From the NCBI RefSeq assembly GCF_947507565.1, contig NC_089193.1:1298325-1362324 (forward strand): a DNA stretch of 64,000 nt, read 5' to 3'. The notes below the pieces were generated by a model. That model saw only the letters and a program-made list of their open reading frames with translations. It did not search any database and was not told the DNA's origin. A program made the translations under genes and the position numbers. Source of the DNA: Oscarella lobularis. Lineage: Eukaryota > Porifera > Homoscleromorpha > Homosclerophorida > Oscarellidae. Shown piece after piece: positions 23,123 through 35,289 of the stretch; position 1 is the first letter of the stretch; every line of letters begins with the position of its first letter.

Positions 23123-24481
23123 ATGGACGGACCAATCAAAATAGGAATACTCACAATGCGAGATCGACTAAGCGGTCGTCTGCTCGACGTGCGCACGCAG
23201 CTGGACAAGTACACGTTGAGCTTGCAGACGAAAGACGCTCCGGCGACCGTCGACAAGCTCGTCACGATCGTCAAAAAGAAACGCCAATCGTACGGCTTCA
23301 GCATCGTCGGCGGACGCGACATGAAAGCGGGCAGTCCGTGCGTCGTCTCGAGAATCGAGCCCCAATCGCCGGCGGCACTTTCCGGCCAACTCGCCGAAGG
23401 CGACGCCGTGCTCAAAATCAACGGTCGTAGCGTTGCCATGGCAACGCATCAGGAAATAATCGATCTGTTTCGCAACGACGCGACGGGAATAACGAATCGG
23501 CTCGATTTGGTCGTGCGTCGCGTCGTCGGCGGACGCGAAAATCGTCGTCAAGTGCCGCCGCCGGCGGATTGGGTCGACGCCGTCGTCGTTCCGCTGACGA
23601 ACGCGTCCCTATCGCGCTACGATTCGTCGTCGGAGTACTTCTACGAGAACGGCTTCGAACTGCATTCGATGGATCGAAAAATCAGCTGCGTTCTCTATTG
23701 CGAGAACACGGACGCTCTCGCGTCGTGGTTCAGCGCGATACAAGCGCGCATACGAGCGCTGAATCGCACGGCGCTCACGATCACCAATCGACTTCTATCC
23801 GGCAAGGATCGGGTGATTAAAGTCGGTTGGGCGTGCGAACGCCTGCGCTCGTCGCGCCACTGGAACGCGTACGTTCCGAAATTTCTCGTATTGCGCGCGA
23901 CTCGCGTCGAAATTTTCGCGACCGTGCCGCGCAAAACGAGCGAATGGACGCGCCCCGAAAAATCGTACGATCTCGCTCAACTGCTCGTCTTCGCCGTGCG
24001 AGAGGATCGTCTCGCCGACGATCGACCGTTTTGCCTTCGAATTCAAACGCCCAACGACGATCACTACTTCGCCGTCGAAACGAGCGACGATCTGCGTCAG
24101 TGGATCGTCGCCGTCGATCGGACGACGTTCGCTATGATCGCCGACGAGAAAGTGAGACGATTCCCTTGCCGATGGAAGCGACGCGAAACGATATTGCGAC
24201 TTCACATCGACAGGGGAATCGCGCTCGTCGATCGAGTCGACGAGTCGATTATATGGGAGCACGCGTTCGCTCACCTCGTCGCGTCGTCCGACGATAAGTA
24301 TTCGATCGTTCGACTCGCTTTTCGACGACGGAGAAACGACGCGGACGACGAGGAGCGGCACGAAATCGAAGTGCCCAATTTGGAGGCGACGATCTACGCA
24401 ATCAAAGCTTTTCTGTCGAGTAAACTCGCCGCTTACGATCCACGCTTGGCGCGAGACGTCACCGACGACGATGACGATTGA
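23123..24481 (+). CDS. SNTG: gamma-syntrophin, single exon
   Basis: One uninterrupted frame of 452 residues. The order is split PH half, PDZ domain at about 47-132 (YGFSIVGGRD as carboxylate-binding loop, then VLKINGRSV), linker, second PH half, further PH domain (VGWACERL...YVPKFLVLRA) and a C-terminal syntrophin-unique region ending in AAYDPRLA. This matches gamma-syntrophins (517 residues in human SNTG1) rather than alpha/beta. Syntrophins are adaptors of the dystrophin complex that hold channels and signalling proteins at the membrane. The start lies 270 bp from the divergent VCPIP1 start. Lack of introns in so intron-rich a region suggests origin as a retrocopy or wholesale intron loss. 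Confidence 0.9.
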   Translation: MDGPIKIGILTMRDRLSGRLLDVRTQLDKYTLSLQTKDAPATVDKLVTIVKKKRQSYGFSIVGGRDMKAGSPCVVSRIEPQSPAALSGQLAEGDAVLKINGRSVAMATHQEIIDLFRNDATGITNRLDLVVRRVVGGRENRRQVPPPADWVDAVVVPLTNASLSRYDSSSEYFYENGFELHSMDRKISCVLYCENTDALASWFSAIQARIRALNRTALTITNRLLSGKDRVIKVGWACERLRSSRHWNAYVPKFLVLRATRVEIFATVPRKTSEWTRPEKSYDLAQLLVFAVREDRLADDRPFCLRIQTPNDDHYFAVETSDDLRQWIVAVDRTTFAMIADEKVRRFPCRWKRRETILRLHIDRGIALVDRVDESIIWEHAFAHLVASSDDKYSIVRLAFRRRRNDADDEERHEIEVPNLEATIYAIKAFLSSKLAAYDPRLARDVTDDDDD

Positions 24482-24582
24482 TTTGACAGCTTCATTGACG
24501 TCAGCACGAGGGGTTTTTTTCGTTCAAGTACCTGTCACGTGTATAAAAGAATGACTATTTTTGTACCTAAGCGTTCTTTCGG

Positions 24583-27500
24583 TTATTTTTTCAATTCCTT
24601 TTGAATGTGAACGAGAAATTCGTAGTAGGACATTGCCGACTCGGTTCTGTCGTCGACGAGATGTTGAAAGAAGAGCGACTTCAGTCGACTGTCTTCCCTA
24701 GACGAAACGTTCGACGCTTCTAAGCGCTGTTTATTTGTACCTGATGATCATAAGCGACGGCGAGAATGCGCCTCCCCTATTTTGTAGTTGTCTAACGAAG
24801 GTCCTAATTGCAATTGATCGCGGATTGTCCACTTCTGGAAAAGCGGCCTAGAGACCAAACATACACTAGTAAACGTCTAGGTAATGGGTCATCTAATAGT
24901 TAGTTTTCTACACGTGCACTACACCTCTCTTTTTTTTCTATACAAAAACATGCCAAAACGTACCACTGCTTCAGGCAATGCCGCAAACATGGGTTTGTCC
25001 ATGACTTCCTGGCAGAAATCAGACGAAATGTCCCTTCCTATCCAGACAATTATCGCCTGAAAATTTACATATTAGCAGCGACACAGCGAAATAAAAGCGA
25101 ATCAACGTCTACCTGTCCATTGTCAACTAGATACGCTCCTTTTCGAGATACCTGCTCCGCCGATAATTGAAGCACGGGAGGCGCGTACTTGCTCCCGTTC
25201 TTAGAAATAACAATATCCTAGGCATAGTAGTGAAAGAACGCTTTTTCTTCAGTTAAAACGCTCTACCTCGTCATCCAATTCATGCAGAGGATACAGAGAC
25301 GGATAGATAAAACGCGAGTGCTCCAAAACGGGCAGACACTTGAGCAATGTCATAGCAAACGAGCGCTCGTCAACGGGAACGCCTCCGCTAAGCCGAAAGG
25401 CTCTCTACAAATCGAATCAAAGCATCTCGAATATTCGCGCGCGCGAGGATGAATTACGTGTTTTAGTAGAGACTGGACGTGCAGGGCGAGAAGACTCAGA
25501 CTCGTGGGGACGATGAGCTGAGACGAATGCTGCGATCCGGGCTGCGTTCGACGATACGCGTTTACGACGTCCATCAGCGCAGTAATAAGAGCCTTGAGAG
25601 AGAGGGAAACATTGGCTGGAATAGAAACCCCGAGCCCAAGAACTCCCCTACCGCACCTCTCGAGCTTGTCCAACAGAAACGGTCAAAGATCTATCAACGG
25701 CTACAAAAAGTCGTCTTTTAATAACTAAGATCAGAGGCACGGGTTCTTCTGTACGCACCCATTTTTGAGAGTAGAGCTAAAAGAGCGTGCTGGTTTGCTG
25801 AACTGTACATGTCGCCTAGTCTGTTTGTAACCGGGAGTACTAGGGTATAGATTCGAATTCGTCTTTCTCCTAAACGCGTTTTTCGTTTCTCGATTTTTTC
25901 TCTACCTATGAATTTTACCTCGACTCGTCGTGTAAAGAAGCGCTGATTGGATGCACACTTCTGGGATGTCTTTCAACGATTCTTCAACAACCAATTGCAT
26001 CGAGAAACCGTGATCGGGATTGGTGTTGGGAAGGGAGAGGAGATCGGTCGAGCGAATGAAGCAGTGCCCGTGAAACGAATGAAGTGATACGCCTTAGGAG
26101 AACAAAAAAACTAAATTCGAATATATATATAGCCGCTTTTTTTAATCTAGGACCTCGCGTGCATCGTATTCTCATTACGGCTTCAAATCCTATTGGTCGA
26201 GTTAGATAACGCCTAAAAATAAAAAATACGTCGCATACGATTAGACGTGCAAGCATTTTTCTCACTTGAAATCGACTTTGAACTTCTTAGCTATGGACGG
26301 ATTGTTGGCGACGTGAAAATTTCGGTAATAATACACGCAACCAGACGAGAATTTGCTAACGCAAGCTAAAGCAATAGAAATAGAAGCTTTAGAAGCCGTC
26401 ATGCTAATTTCCTCTCACAGGTCGTCGCTAAATCCGCGTAAGCCGAAGACAATAGAAAAATGTCAACGGCTATTTGCTGGCTCGAACATTCCAAAGCTAA
26501 TTGCTTATAGAAATCCGTTATGGGATCCAAATGAAGAACGTCCTGTAAAAAATCTAGTACTTTTATCAATATGAAGATATATATGCTTTTACCTTTGCTT
26601 TTGACGATAGATCAGCGCTCGTTTCTCTCGCCTTCAATTGGCCCGCTCCCCAGTTGGGAAGATTACATTGGAAGACGGTTATCCTACCGCCGTAAGCCGT
26701 CTAATCGTTTTCCTTAGCGAGGAATTAACTGAAAAAACTAACAACCGACTTACGAGTAATTTAAATGAGGATTGCAAGGCGGGTCCCAGGGCGCTTTTAG
26801 GATCGAACGCGACGCTGTTTTTATCGTACAAAGACGGGAGTTGGTCGAGAAGAGATTCGACTAACTGAAGAGGAAAGAGAAGGAATTTTTGTTTGAAAAA
26901 CGGGAACGAAATTCTAATGCTCTACTTCTCTGCTTTCTCGCAGATTGACGAGAAGTCCTTCGGGACTTGGAAGAAAGATGTCGTCGACGTCGGAAAGTAT
27001 CATGACTTGAGGTTGAGAAAGCTTGGCTTTGAGATTGAAGAAGTGGAGCGTCGAACTGAAAGCCATGAAGCCAATGAGAGTGCGCGAATCGCCCGGAAGA
27101 GACTTGAGCGACTCCTTCAAGCACTGACATACCATCGAGAGATAGCCTAGTAAAAGAAACGGCGTTCTCGATTATCCTATAAAGGTCCATCACCCTTAAC
27201 CTGTTTCTATTGCGGTGCTAGAGACGTCGAGAACGAAAAATAGTACCGTTGGCTGAGGAGGTCTCATCTAGAACGAAATTATCTATCTACAAGTTCTCGC
27301 GAAACGGATCTATTCAATTGTACCATGTATTCTGAAGGAGCAATGTATTCAACGGCTGATCGCCGCAGGTCGGGCCGCTTCGTCCGAGGCACGTATCGAC
27401 CCCCTGATATTTCACAATCAATATCATCCGAAGCTAAAAAAAGATCCATAAAAATAAATAATCGTAAGGACGTAGACTGCCTATTTTGCCTTCGTTGACG

Positions 27501-29322
27501 CGAAAGCAGACGTTGCATCGCCAACGGCGCTGATCCAGAAAGGTGACAAAGGGGTTTATGTACGTTCGACATGAACGACATCGCAGTATAACGCCCGAAT
27601 AGATCACAGGCAAATCCTTGGTCTATTCGTGAGATAGGCGAGGGAAAGAGCGCTCGCGGAGCGTACCTCCTCTGGCAGGTCTTTGAACGGATGCACGTGA
27701 ATTCCGAGAGGAAGTCGACTCTTGTCGAGAAGAGACTGCGTTTCCGGGAAGGCGTTCAACGTGCAGCAAAGCAATCTGAGCACATAATACAAATCAAAAA
27801 AAAAAATTAGGTCTCCGTTCTGGAAAAACTGACTCTGGATCCACGTTTTGTTTTTCGCCGCACTAGAAGCAAGAGAACGTCGCTTTCACTAAAGCAAACA
27901 ATCTTCAATCGTCTCTTACGTCTGGATTGTCCATTTTCGGAAGATACGGCGGAACGACGCGACGCTTCTGTAGCAAATCAAACGATTCCATAAATCGCTG
28001 TTGCCGTTGCTGTTGCTGTTGCTCCTGCATTTTCATTTGAGAAAAATTCGACGTCACCGAAGACGGTGCAGCAGACGGTGCCGTTGGAGCGGGATGAGAC
28101 ATCATCTGAGCCGGCGCTTGCGATTCCAAAGAATCGGCGGCAGCAGTAGGCTGAGAAATAAACAAAAGACAGTCACTCACTCATTCACTGGATAACGATT
28201 ATGCCGCCGTCTTACCATGCCAGGATATTTTGGTCGTTTTCCTGACGCAAACACGGATTGCCCTGACGATCCTTGAGACGTCGAAGGAGGAGGAGGAGGC
28301 CCAAGCGATTGATGAGAAGAAGACGCCGTTGGAGGTGCAGACCCTGAATATTGTCCTGCTCCAGGTGGAGGCGGTCCAGAAAACCTCGGACCAGGTGGAG
28401 GCGCAGAGCCAGAGGAAGGCGGCGGCGGCATAGAATACCCGCCTTGTGCCAATCCTGTAGAGCTGCTCGGAGGTCTAGTCATTGACGGCGGGCCAGATAA
28501 ATTAGTAGAATATACTCCTCCGCCGCCGCTGCCTTGGCTTGAAGGTGCTGGCATGACAGGTGGCGGACCAGACAATGAAGCATGAACAGGAGGCGGTCCC
28601 GGTTGTCGGGAATATGTGACTCCAGTGCGAGGAGGTCCGCTGTCACTGCTGATTGGACGAGAAGGAGGAGGAGGCCCCATTGGAGCTCCAGGATGAGAAG
28701 AAGGAGGAAGTCCACCTCCGCCTGGCCCCCCTATAGGAGGCCCTGACAAAGTAGGAGGAGGATAAGAATTTCCACTACCACCACCACCACCACCACCACC
28801 ACCACGTGGCGGCGGCGGTCCTGATAACGTATTGCTCGCAAGATGAGACGAAGTAGAAGCACCTCCACTAAGACCTCCAGGAGGAGCCGTGCTGATTGGA
28901 TGAGAAACTCCTCTCGGCTGATAAGAATCTCCACCACCGCCACCACCACGTGGCGGCGGTGGACCTGATAAATGAGATAATGAAGAAGAAGGAGGAGGAG
29001 GATGTCCACTTCGACTTGGAGGAGCCGACATGGCGCTATTGATTGGGTGTGAAGACGCGAGATGTCCCCTCGACTCGCTTCCAACTGGCGGCGGCGGTCC
29101 TGACATCGTATTGCCTATGGGACCTCTTGGTTGATGTCCCTCAGCTCCTGGATAGCGAGCTGTTGAAGAATATTGGGTGTTTGGATACCGGGGTCTGGGA
29201 AATTGAGTAGGATGGGCGAACGGTGGCTGTCCTTGGTTCGTTGAGACATTCGGTTGATTTGGATTGATCGGATAGGGATACGGGTGGCGTGGTTGGTTTG
29301 GATTCGGCTGCGGGTAGCTCAT
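24583..29322 (-). CDS. SEC24B: COPII coat protein SEC24 (A/B type)
   Basis: Many minus-strand exons. The first (28216-29322) encodes a 370-residue Pro/Gly/Ser-rich N-terminus starting [11 protein letters not shown]. Later ones include 27920-28150, 27667-27775 ([13 protein letters not shown]), a zinc-finger exon ([12 protein letters not shown]...[10 protein letters not shown]), one with YIAPSEYM, a trunk exon ([10 protein letters not shown]), [13 protein letters not shown] (about 26160-26210), a [12 protein letters not shown] exon and a final exon ending [14 protein letters not shown] at 24583. These follow SEC24A/B in order. SEC24 is the cargo-selecting subunit of the COPII coat at ER exit sites. 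The donor after CFRVNE begins with GC (27489, or 27479 if shifted). I did not fix every exon edge in 24.7-27.2 kb. The start is 250 bp from the divergent hnRNP gene. Confidence 0.94.
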
Positions 29323-29572
29323 TCTGAAGAAATATCCCCGAAAGAGGCCTCACTTGGAGAAAAATTCTACGAGAGTCGTCGCGAGTAGCGTCTTACGTCG
29401 AACGTTTAAGCCGAATCGTCGTACAGCATCCAAACGAAGCGAGAACCGTGCGACTCTAGCGACGATTCCGATTTGTCGTATCGACGTCGCGTGACCTACC
29501 ACAAAACAAAGTCCCGGGCGAATTCTCCTCCCGTTGCCACAAAGAAGGGAGGTGATACACTCTGTACGCGCG

Positions 29573-31375
29573 ATGCAAGACCAAGCGAGCGGGAGCGCCA
29601 GTCATAGCGTGCTGGGCACCGACGACGGTCAAGGCAACTCGACCCCAACGCACGGCGACGAAATGACGGGCGAAGACCGATCGCTGGACGAAGAATGGTA
29701 AAGAAGCGCGCGAGTTGCAACGTCGTATTGCTACTAGCAACGCATAAACACGACGTCGCGCGTCTCTTCTCTTTCTTTCTCTAGGTGGGTCCCCCTTTCG
29801 AATTCGCATCGAATACAAAATATCTAGTTTCAAGGCTTTATCTTCATTTTTTCAAATTTTATCGTTTTCTATGTCGCGCCGTTTTTTTTTTTCTTTTGTA
29901 GCAAGCTCTTTGTAGGAGGCCTAAGTTGGGAGACCACAGAACGTATGACGTCATATTTCTTTTTCCGCAAATTTTTTCCTCCGCGACGCCGACGAAAAAA
30001 TTTTTTGTAGAAAATTTAAAGAGCCACTTTGGCAGATACGGCGAAGTATTGGAGTGCAACATTAAGATGGACACGGTTACGAACAAATCAAGGTTATCCC
30101 CACACATTATACCGAAAATCTAACGCGCGTCAATCTCGAATGACTCCGCCAGAGGCTTTGGCTTTGTCCTTTTTTCCTCTCCCGACTGCGTGAAAAAGGT
30201 CGATCATCGCTAATCTCTCCACAGCCCGGTGCTATATCTATTTTCGGGGGAAATATCACTTCCTTAGGTCCTACTCGATCCCGAGCCGCACGTTATCGAC
30301 GGCAAAAAGGCATGCTATGATTTTTTACGTTTTTACTACTTGTCTTAGTTTTTGCTTATCGTGTTTTTTTTTAATTATTAGGTGGACGCTAAGAGGGCTG
30401 TTCCGCATTTGAGCAAAGTTTGTAGACGCGTTTTTTTTGTTTTTATCGAGGGAAAGCGAGCGCCGGCGTTTTCTTTCTATTTGCTAGGGTCCCGTTAATC
30501 CGCGCGCGAGAAAAGTTTTCGTCGGCGCTCTGCACGAGTCGATCGATGAGATTGCACTCAAAGAGCATTTCAGTCAATTCGGAAAAGTAGATAATCTATT
30601 TACATAAGCCTGCGCTATCAAACGCTCTCTTATAGGTAGGAGACATTGATTTTCCTACGGACAAAGCAACCAGTAAACGAAGAGGTCACAACTAAACAAG
30701 GGGTTTGAAAAACTCTTTGGGACGTCGAACTTTTTTTGGTAGGTTTTTGCTTTGTTGCTTTGGAAAACGAGGAGCAAGTGGCAAGCGCAGCAGCAAAGCG
30801 TTTTCACGAAATACGAGGATACACCGTATGTATATAATCAATAGGAAAAACAAGGGGATTTGTACTACTAAGTCCCTTTCTAGGTGGAAGTCAAATTTGC
30901 CGTTCCAAAAGAAGATGACGGCCAAGGCACCAAATTAATTAATTAATTAATTAATTAATATAGTATTGGTGAATCTTTTTATAGGCGATCGCTTTTCCGG
31001 TGGTGCGCGTGGCGGTTACCAAGGCAATCGCGACAACCAAGGGTTTCAGTCCCCCTACTACAATTACTACTATCCTTCGGCTTATGGCTATTACGATTAT
31101 ATGAACCCGTACTACCAAGGATACCAGGCGTACGGCGGCGGAGGCGGCGGCGGCTATTCCGGTGGCTACTACGGAAGGGGAAGCGCGGGACCGGGAATGG
31201 CCTCTATGCCAGGAGGAGCCGGAGGGGACCCCTATCAGGGACAAGGTACGTTGCCGGTTGGGGAGGCTATTAGTCAATTTCTTCCTATGTTTTCTCTATA
31301 GATTACAGCAGCTACGGGCCAATGAGATCTTCGTCGTCGCAATACGGAGGAAATCCCCAATTCAGACCGTATTGA
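29573..31375 (+). CDS. hnRNP A/B/D-like two-RRM RNA-binding protein
   Basis: Twelve exons: 29573-29697, 29902-29942, 30011-30092, 30153-30198, 30268-30309, 30382-30417, 30488-30586, 30636-30684, 30743-30825, 30884-30926, 30985-31245, 31302-31375; phases give 326 residues. A short acidic head (ending GEDRSLDEEW) leads to RRM1 (RNP2 LFVGGL, RNP1 GFGFVLF), a linker VDAKRAVP, RRM2 (RNP2 VFVGAL, RNP1 GFCFVAL) and a low-complexity tail rich in Gly, Tyr, Ser and Arg. This order is that of hnRNP AB/D and DAZAP1 relatives, which bind AU-rich RNA and shuttle between nucleus and cytoplasm. Two of eleven introns start with GC (30310, 30927). The last intron-proximal repeat TTAA x5 (30935-30958) lies within intron 10. 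Confidence 0.92.
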
Positions 31376-31537
31376 TTCTAAATTCATTGATGTGATTGGA
31401 TCGACTCGTTTCATAGTCTGGTCAGGTCCTACGGTGCTACCGTGTACTGCTTATAAATAATAAAGAAATCGACTCCTTCTACAAACGTCGCGCGTCACTG
31501 TCTATAATACATCACACCGTGATTCGGTACTTTAAAA

Positions 31538-34500
31538 TCAAAAGATGTCTAGCTGGGGCGGGATGTATGGGCAATGGGTACTCGCTACGGAGAAAAGTAA
31601 GGGGAGATCCGCTTTTTCGGCACTGGTCATAGAGAGAAACCTACTTAGCCAGACGTATGCTATTGGGCTACGGCTTCTTACCCTGCCATCATAGCTTGCT
31701 TCGATGGATCTAGCGTCGGTGCTCCTCCGCTTGTGCGATGGTGCTCGCTTAGAATCTAGAGAATTCCACGTAGACGCAAAGGAGCGATAGAAACTGGTCT
31801 CTTGCCTTGCTTTTGTAGTAGATTTCCTGTAGGCTATCTTCCAGTTGAGTCAGGCACTAAAAAGAGAGCGGTTGGGCTAACAGTTATTGGTGTTCTCGCT
31901 TGAGATTACAAATTCTTCTGGTATGCCACGACTGTGAAAATCGAGTTGCAGTTGTAGCATTTTGTGAACGATCGACGAGCAGGCAGCACGCCGAATCTGA
32001 ACAAGAGGCTCCGAGCTTTGAGAAAAAAAATCGTTAATAGGAAAACCCCCAACCAAAAGCCAATAATAATACTGCACTGACAATTGCCTACGAGCGTCCT
32101 TTCTCTTATTGGCCAACGACACCACGTCGCACGTCCTAAAAACAAGACGCATAAGCGCGGAGAAGAGACGATCAAGCTACAGTTTCTCTACCATCGATCC
32201 GTGTCCGCCACTATGCATACAGCCTCGTCGATTATTTCCTCGACGCACGGATGCTACAAGTACAAGGGAGATCTCTAGACGTCCTTCTTTAATTAAAAGT
32301 ATTCTCGTACTCGTATTTGAGCCTGAAGATCCAACTGCAGTCTTCCTATGAAGTCGTCAAGTGGCTCAGCGGTTCCGTGAAGGACGAAATCGGGCAAATA
32401 TTCCGGCACGAAACCGCCAAAGAGAGACATAGACAAACTCTTCACGTCCCTAAGAGAACGAGGGTATAAAAAGAGACGCGTGTGGCATGGGATCAGGTAA
32501 CGCCTACGTTTCGTCGCAGCCGCATTCGGAGCCCTGGCTCTCTTTCTCGACTGGCTCGACGGACAGCAACGGCATTTCTTCCAGCTCGCCGAACTTGTCT
32601 TCCAAATGCTGATCTTGAGCCAAGTCGTGTTGCAAGAGCGACGAGGCGAGACCGGAAAGATGCGGCGACGGCGACGGCAGAGGCGGTGACGGCGGCGGCG
32701 GTTTTGCAGTCGCCTTGCTGCCGGCGTCCTCGTTACCGAACCCGCTATCCAGCGAGTCGGTTTTCTCGCCGTCAGACGACCTATTTAACACATGCACAAT
32801 ATAAAAATTACTATTTTGAGACTACTGACTTTGCTAGAATCGTTTTCAGCTCGACAGTCGTTTCGGAAACGTCCGAGCATCGTATAAAGAAGCTCAGCAC
32901 GTAGAGAAGCTGATAGACGATCGCCGCCTTGCGACCGACGAGAACGGTGCGAGCGAAATGACAAGGAGAGCCCACAGATCCATACAAATCCCTAAAGAAT
33001 TAAATGATCATAGAATCAATAAGACATCGAATCTTACGCCAGCTGAGCCCACAGCGGATTATAGGGATGACTTTGAGCAAGCGAGGACAGCTATGTGTAT
33101 GAGACGTATAGTACTTGCTTAGGGATGATGCATGAGCGCTCGACTTACCGAGTGCGAGAAGTGCTTATTAAGAAACGTTTTCGTCGGGGTCTCTTCCGTT
33201 GGCGACACCGTGCCGACCCAGCCGAGATGATACTGTAGCGTCGCGCTCAACAAACGCGACATGAAACTAGAGAGAATCGATGGTACCCCCTACACGATTT
33301 TTTTTCTCTCCTCACAAGTTATTCGATTGCTTATTGTTAAAAAGTTTCAAGGCGCTGTGCAGGAGACCGATGAATTGTCGACTCGCGACGGGTCGCGACA
33401 CGACCGACTTCGACGCGACGAAGCAGCTCCAAAACGGCGAGCTCAGTCTCATCGTATTGGCGAGATTCACGAGAGTCAATTTGAATGAAGTTACGAACTG
33501 CGTACAGATAAAAGAGAAACGTGACGCGCGCGTCGTTCGTCGAGTGCACGCGAAAACCTCGGCTATGTTTTCCTGTATGCTTTTGGACGGACTCGAGGCT
33601 TGGAGGGCCTGCTCGATTTGGCCTTTGAGCCGTTCGATGTGACTCTCGAGAAGTGGAAAATAGCTGAAGAAGAAGTCTTCGTAGTGCCTATAAGAAGAAG
33701 GAACTCTGAGCGAGGAAAGCCTTTGTTTTGTTTGTACTCGTGCCTTCGTTTCTGCTTGGTCTCGTCCGAGTCGCCCAATGGTGGTAACTCGGCTATGACG
33801 CCTATGGCCAGTTTGCTGCATTTTCGCGCTTCTGGGCTTATGATTGTCTGAGAAAAGAGACGAGAGATTTTAAATAAAAATAAGGCCTCTCTATTTCTAT
33901 TCTCATACCTCGTCGAATGACTGCTGCCTGTATGGAAATTCGAAACTCGTTATGAACGACTTGACTCGACGAAGGTGCAAGCTGCCCGGAGAGGACGCCT
34001 GGAAACTGCCCGTGCTCGCATTCGACGTGAACGAGGATTCGGGCAAGCGAATGTCGCGAGGCGACGTGGGAAGACTCCAATCGGCTAGAAAGAAATTCGA
34101 AATTAATTAAAAGTCTACCTCCTTCGGATTCAATAGTACTTACGTTGATTTAAGTCGGATTTCGACGAAGTGATCGGCACGGAATGGGCTGACGATATTG
34201 AAGAAAACGAGTGCTCACTGGCAATAGTAGAGAAATCATCGTAGAACTAATGAAGGCAAGCGTTCCATACGCTTACCCTATTGTTCCGTTTAACGTCGGT
34301 TGGATCGTGAAGATTTTAGTGAATAGAAGTCGAGACTGATCCCTATAGACGAGACATATCTTTCTATTCCTATTTCCTCTTTCTATCTACGTACTTTAGC
34401 TCGTGAACTTTTATAGTGGCTCCTCTCGATTTCGATACAAATGGCACCGAGCCGAACATTATTTCGGCGAGTAATTCCGTATCGCCCGCCTTGGGTGAAA

Positions 34501-34876
34501 CAGTAAACGATCACACGGTCAAACACACTACGTGTGTTTTCTTACTCGCGATTTTCCAACTGAAGATCGCCGCGGGTATGCGCCTTCCGCATGATTGATC
34601 TTTCCTATGATCCCTGACTGCCTACTGGTCTATATACACGGGCAAAGAATCTCTAGACTATAAAGTACTGCCTGCTCAAGAGGGCACCTCTACGTAGACC
34701 TACTCTTATAAGGTACCACCTATACTTCTACTATGCATTCGATTTTCTTTACTTTTCTCTGTCGCTGTCTTTCCCACACGGTGCTATCGAAAATGAGCTG
34801 TTTTCCTCGACTTTTGTGCTCTCTCAGTATGACGACGCGCAATTGTTTCGATTCGAGCGGAAAGGGCGGCGTCCAA
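31538..34876 (-). CDS. FNIP: folliculin-interacting protein (first exon unresolved)
   Basis: Minus-strand exons carry the FNIP signatures in order: QLRVVILREHKSRGKQLIFDS in the exon starting at 34876, IMFGSVPFVSKSRGATIKVH (34400-34460), a middle domain with YFPLLESHIERLKGQIEQAL (about 33600), GRKAAIVYQLLYVLSFFIRC (about 32850-32950), FVPEYLPDFVLHG (32380-32430), LEDSLQEIYYKSK and a final exon ending LLFSVASTHCPYIPPQLDIF with TGA at 31538-31540. FNIP partners folliculin at the lysosome, where the pair acts on RagC/D and AMPK/mTORC1 signalling. One intron begins with GC (31805). The exon(s) holding the start codon should lie between 34890 and 35280; I could not place them with confidence. Confidence 0.93.
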
Positions 34877-35289
34877 CTGCGCAGAAAGATTGCGATTATC
34901 TTTCACTGGCTCTCTTTTTCTCGCTATCGCGTTCCGCCCGCCCGACTATCTCGTCTTGCGTGCGATCGCGCGCCACTTGCCTGATTTCGGAGGGAAATGG
35001 TAGCGTAGTCGAGCTGAAAACGAACGAAGTGGGTTGCTATATCGAAATTCTGGCCATTGGCGCTTACTCGGGTCGTTTTGAGAGCGTAGGTCTGTCCATT
35101 TTCTACCACGTCGACGTTTTCATGCTGTTGTGTGCTGTCACCGATGGCGATGAGCGAAAAGGTGAAAGGGTCACCACTCACTGGATCATCATGTGATTGG
35201 GTCCAGCTTTCCGTCACGTGACACACGACCACGCCTAAATATTTACACAACACAAAGGACAACGAAAAGTCAATCTAAAAAAGAATACA
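34877..35289 (-). other. region expected to hold the FNIP first exon and promoter
   Basis: A possible GC donor (ATCAG|GCAAGT near 34985) would join in frame to the 34876 exon, but no ATG in that frame is seen. The region separates FNIP from the end of the CARD gene on the same strand. Confidence 0.35.

Noticed and set aside
28231-29084. Antisense ORFs opposite the SEC24 N-terminal exon
   Set aside because: They mirror the Pro/Gly-rich repeats of SEC24 and have no homology.
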